From contig DAOUMU010000493.1 in assembly GCA_034409055.1 (NCBI GenBank), positions 1 to 24,090 on the forward strand: a DNA stretch of 24,090 bases, read 5' to 3'. Numbering within the stretch: the stretch's first letter is position 1; each line of letters opens with the position of its first letter. This document shows positions 22,870 through 24,090 of this stretch, in pieces. The position numbers were made by a program, and so were the translations under genes. The stretch comes from DAOUMU01 sp034409055 (GTDB lineage Bacteria > Chloroflexota > Anaerolineae > 4572-78 > J111). The notes under the pieces are model-generated. The model was not told the DNA's origin. It saw only the letters and a program-made list of their open reading frames with translations, and did no database searches.

Positions 22870-23412
22870 TTAGAAAGGTAGGCCCGGAAGAATCCGGCCT
22901 CGCACCTGCTGCTTGTAGGCCAAATAGGGTTGTCCCAGAGCACGCTCCAAACTCTCTTCCTCAATAAAAATCAGGAGTAGGAGTCCAACCCACCACAATG
23001 GCACCAAGGCAACCCCGATGATAGAACGGTGAATGATAGCCCAGCCCAGGCACCACAGAATCTCGCACAGATAAATGGGATTTCTGACGACCCCATAGAG
23101 GCCGGTGGTGTTGAGTTCCATCCCCTTTTCTGGCACATTTAACGGTTTTATATCGAAGGCCGGAACGCCAAAAAGCAAGCCAACGATAAAGATAATGCCA
23201 CCGACCAAGCCATGCCAGCCACCAAGCTCAAAACGAGGCTGATCGACAAATGGCAAGACCAGCATCACCCGCCCTAAATCAAAGATAACCACAATAAGCA
23301 AGCCCAATAGTGTATACCGGCCCACTTTCCTACTGCCGACCACCGCACAGCCCCCCACCAACCCAAACGTACTGATCAAAGCCCAAAAAAAGGGATCGGT
23401 AAGAAAAGTCAT
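22870..23412 (-). CDS. ICMT/PEMT-fold integral membrane methyltransferase-like protein
   Basis: A 180-residue membrane protein with about five hydrophobic segments (about 8-25, 33-54, 67-84, 112-127, 133-150). Signature: TTGLYGVVRNPIYLCE (102-117), then EEESLERALGQPYLAYKQQV (151-170) and RILPGLP at the end. I chose the ATG at 23412, preceded by TTGAGG at a good distance; the open frame reaches back to 23784, but that part lies inside the upstream permease gene in another frame and is not membrane-like. It begins 17 bases after that permease's stop and ends six bases before the glycosyltransferase start. This is the third protein of its kind in the window, each next to an ABC-2 permease gene. 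Confidence 0.85.
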   Translation of the reverse strand: MTFLTDPFFWALISTFGLVGGCAVVGSRKVGRYTLLGLLIVVIFDLGRVMLVLPFVDQPRFELGGWHGLVGGIIFIVGLLFGVPAFDIKPLNVPEKGMELNTTGLYGVVRNPIYLCEILWCLGWAIIHRSIIGVALVPLWWVGLLLLIFIEEESLERALGQPYLAYKQQVRGRILPGLPF

Positions 23413-23429
23413 AATGAACCTCAACTCGC

Positions 23430-24090
23430 TCACTCCCATCGCTGATGACCTAAAAACCAGATGGTAATCGTCGTTATCACACCGCCAATAATGAAACCAG
23501 CCAGTAGATGCGGCCAGAAGGCATCCAGGCCCACGCCCTTCAACAAGATGCCCCGGAAAATGATCATATAGTGATAAATTGGGAAAATAGGGGCAATCTT
23601 CTGTAAAACGTCCGGCATATTCTCCACGGGGACCCCATAGCCAGAGAAGAAGAACTCGATCATGACCCAGGTAAAGGCCAGGAGCAGGGCCTGCATCTGG
23701 TTTTTGGCATAGGCTGAGATCATTAAGCCAAAGCCCAGTTCGATGAAGATGAAAAAGAAGGAAATTGACAGGAGTAGACTCCATGAACCGCGCATTGGCA
23801 CCCCGAAAGCCAGAATAGCCACCGCCAGCATACTGAGAAAGACCGAGTATCCCAGCAACACGGCCGGCACCGATTTGGCGATGATTAATTCAATCCGGCT
23901 GATGGGAGTGACCATCAACTGCTCTAACGTGCCCAATTCCCGCTCACGGGCGATCCCGATCCCGGCGATCATAAGGGCCACGGCAAAAAGCATCAGCCCC
24001 AACTCCGAGGGGACGGTGTAGACCGACTTTTTCATTTCTTCATTGTAACGTACCCGCAAGCGGGGCTGCACCAGGGAGAAATCCATGTCC
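23430..24090 (-). CDS. ABC-2 type exporter permease (5' part beyond the window)
   Basis: The C-terminal 220 or so residues of an ABC-2 permease; the frame is still open at the window edge, so the N-terminal helix and most of the outside domain (about 160 residues by comparison with the other six) lie outside. Visible: QPRLRVRYNEEMKKSVY, equivalent to the end of the outside domain, the coupling motif RERELGTLEQLMVTPISR, and five membrane helices ending in FLGHQRWE. The C-terminal end lacks the basic R-KKL tail of the other permeases. It heads, within this window, the unit permease / methyltransferase-like / glycosyltransferase. Confidence 0.93.
   Translation of the reverse strand, partial: DMDFSLVQPRLRVRYNEEMKKSVYTVPSELGLMLFAVALMIAGIGIARERELGTLEQLMVTPISRIELIIAKSVPAVLLGYSVFLSMLAVAILAFGVPMRGSWSLLLSISFFFIFIELGFGLMISAYAKNQMQALLLAFTWVMIEFFFSGYGVPVENMPDVLQKIAPIFPIYHYMIIFRGILLKGVGLDAFWPHLLAGFIIGGVITTITIWFLGHQRWE

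Noticed and set aside
23413..23784. Longer version of the methyltransferase-like protein (304 residues)
   Set aside because: The added part is an out-of-frame shadow of the permease gene and is neither membrane-like nor similar to the family.

Overview
The window is a 24-kb piece of a bacterial chromosome with moderate GC. It is probably from a Chloroflexota (Anaerolineae-like) organism. That assignment is inference from style: heptanucleotide repeat cassettes between genes, a Thr/Pro-rich extracellular linker, exporters of the membrane-fusion-protein plus ABC-2 type without any outer-membrane channel gene, and GAF-type hybrid kinases. No rRNA or other marker gene is present to prove it.

Left part (1-5303, plus strand). 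A hybrid GAF histidine kinase is followed by a single-domain response regulator and a clear terminator. A PfkB-family sugar kinase has its own promoter and probably a TTG start. Next comes a short region with its own promoter and strong terminator but no convincing reading frame, which is a candidate small RNA of about 140 nt. Last is recF, with a consensus -10 box so close to its GTG codon that the mRNA should be leaderless.

Right part (5318-24090, all minus strand) is an exporter island read from right to left. (a) At the right edge are a truncated ABC-2 permease, an isoprenylcysteine-methyltransferase-like (ICMT/PEMT-fold) membrane protein, a UGT-like glycosyltransferase and the back half of a GNAT acetyltransferase (pseudogene). 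(b) A TetR regulator (TetR2) with three tandem operators lies ahead of two nearly duplicate ABC-2 permeases and two more ICMT-like proteins. (c) A second TetR (TetR1) is translationally coupled to two ABC-2 permeases. (d) Two further ABC-2 permeases have their own promoter. (e) Two ABC ATPases are followed by two HlyD-type membrane fusion proteins, one of which ends in an SH3b domain. In all there are seven ABC-2 permeases but only two ATPases.

The parts look wired together. The TetR1 gene and the ATPase/fusion-protein operon both carry a palindrome built on the same GACTG-AC-CAGTC core next to a good sigma-70 promoter, so TetR1 probably controls both. TetR2 has its own operator type. The likely function is export of hydrophobic or lipid-like or toxic compounds (YbhGFSR/Drr-like), perhaps after glycosylation or methylation by the neighbouring enzymes; substrate and chemistry are unknown.

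Non-coding elements include a 132-bp MITE-like palindrome with an exact 8-bp target duplication, a 409-bp imperfect palindrome with 35-bp terminal inverted repeats, and two inverted heptamer-repeat cassettes. No tRNA, rRNA, CRISPR array or transposase gene was seen.
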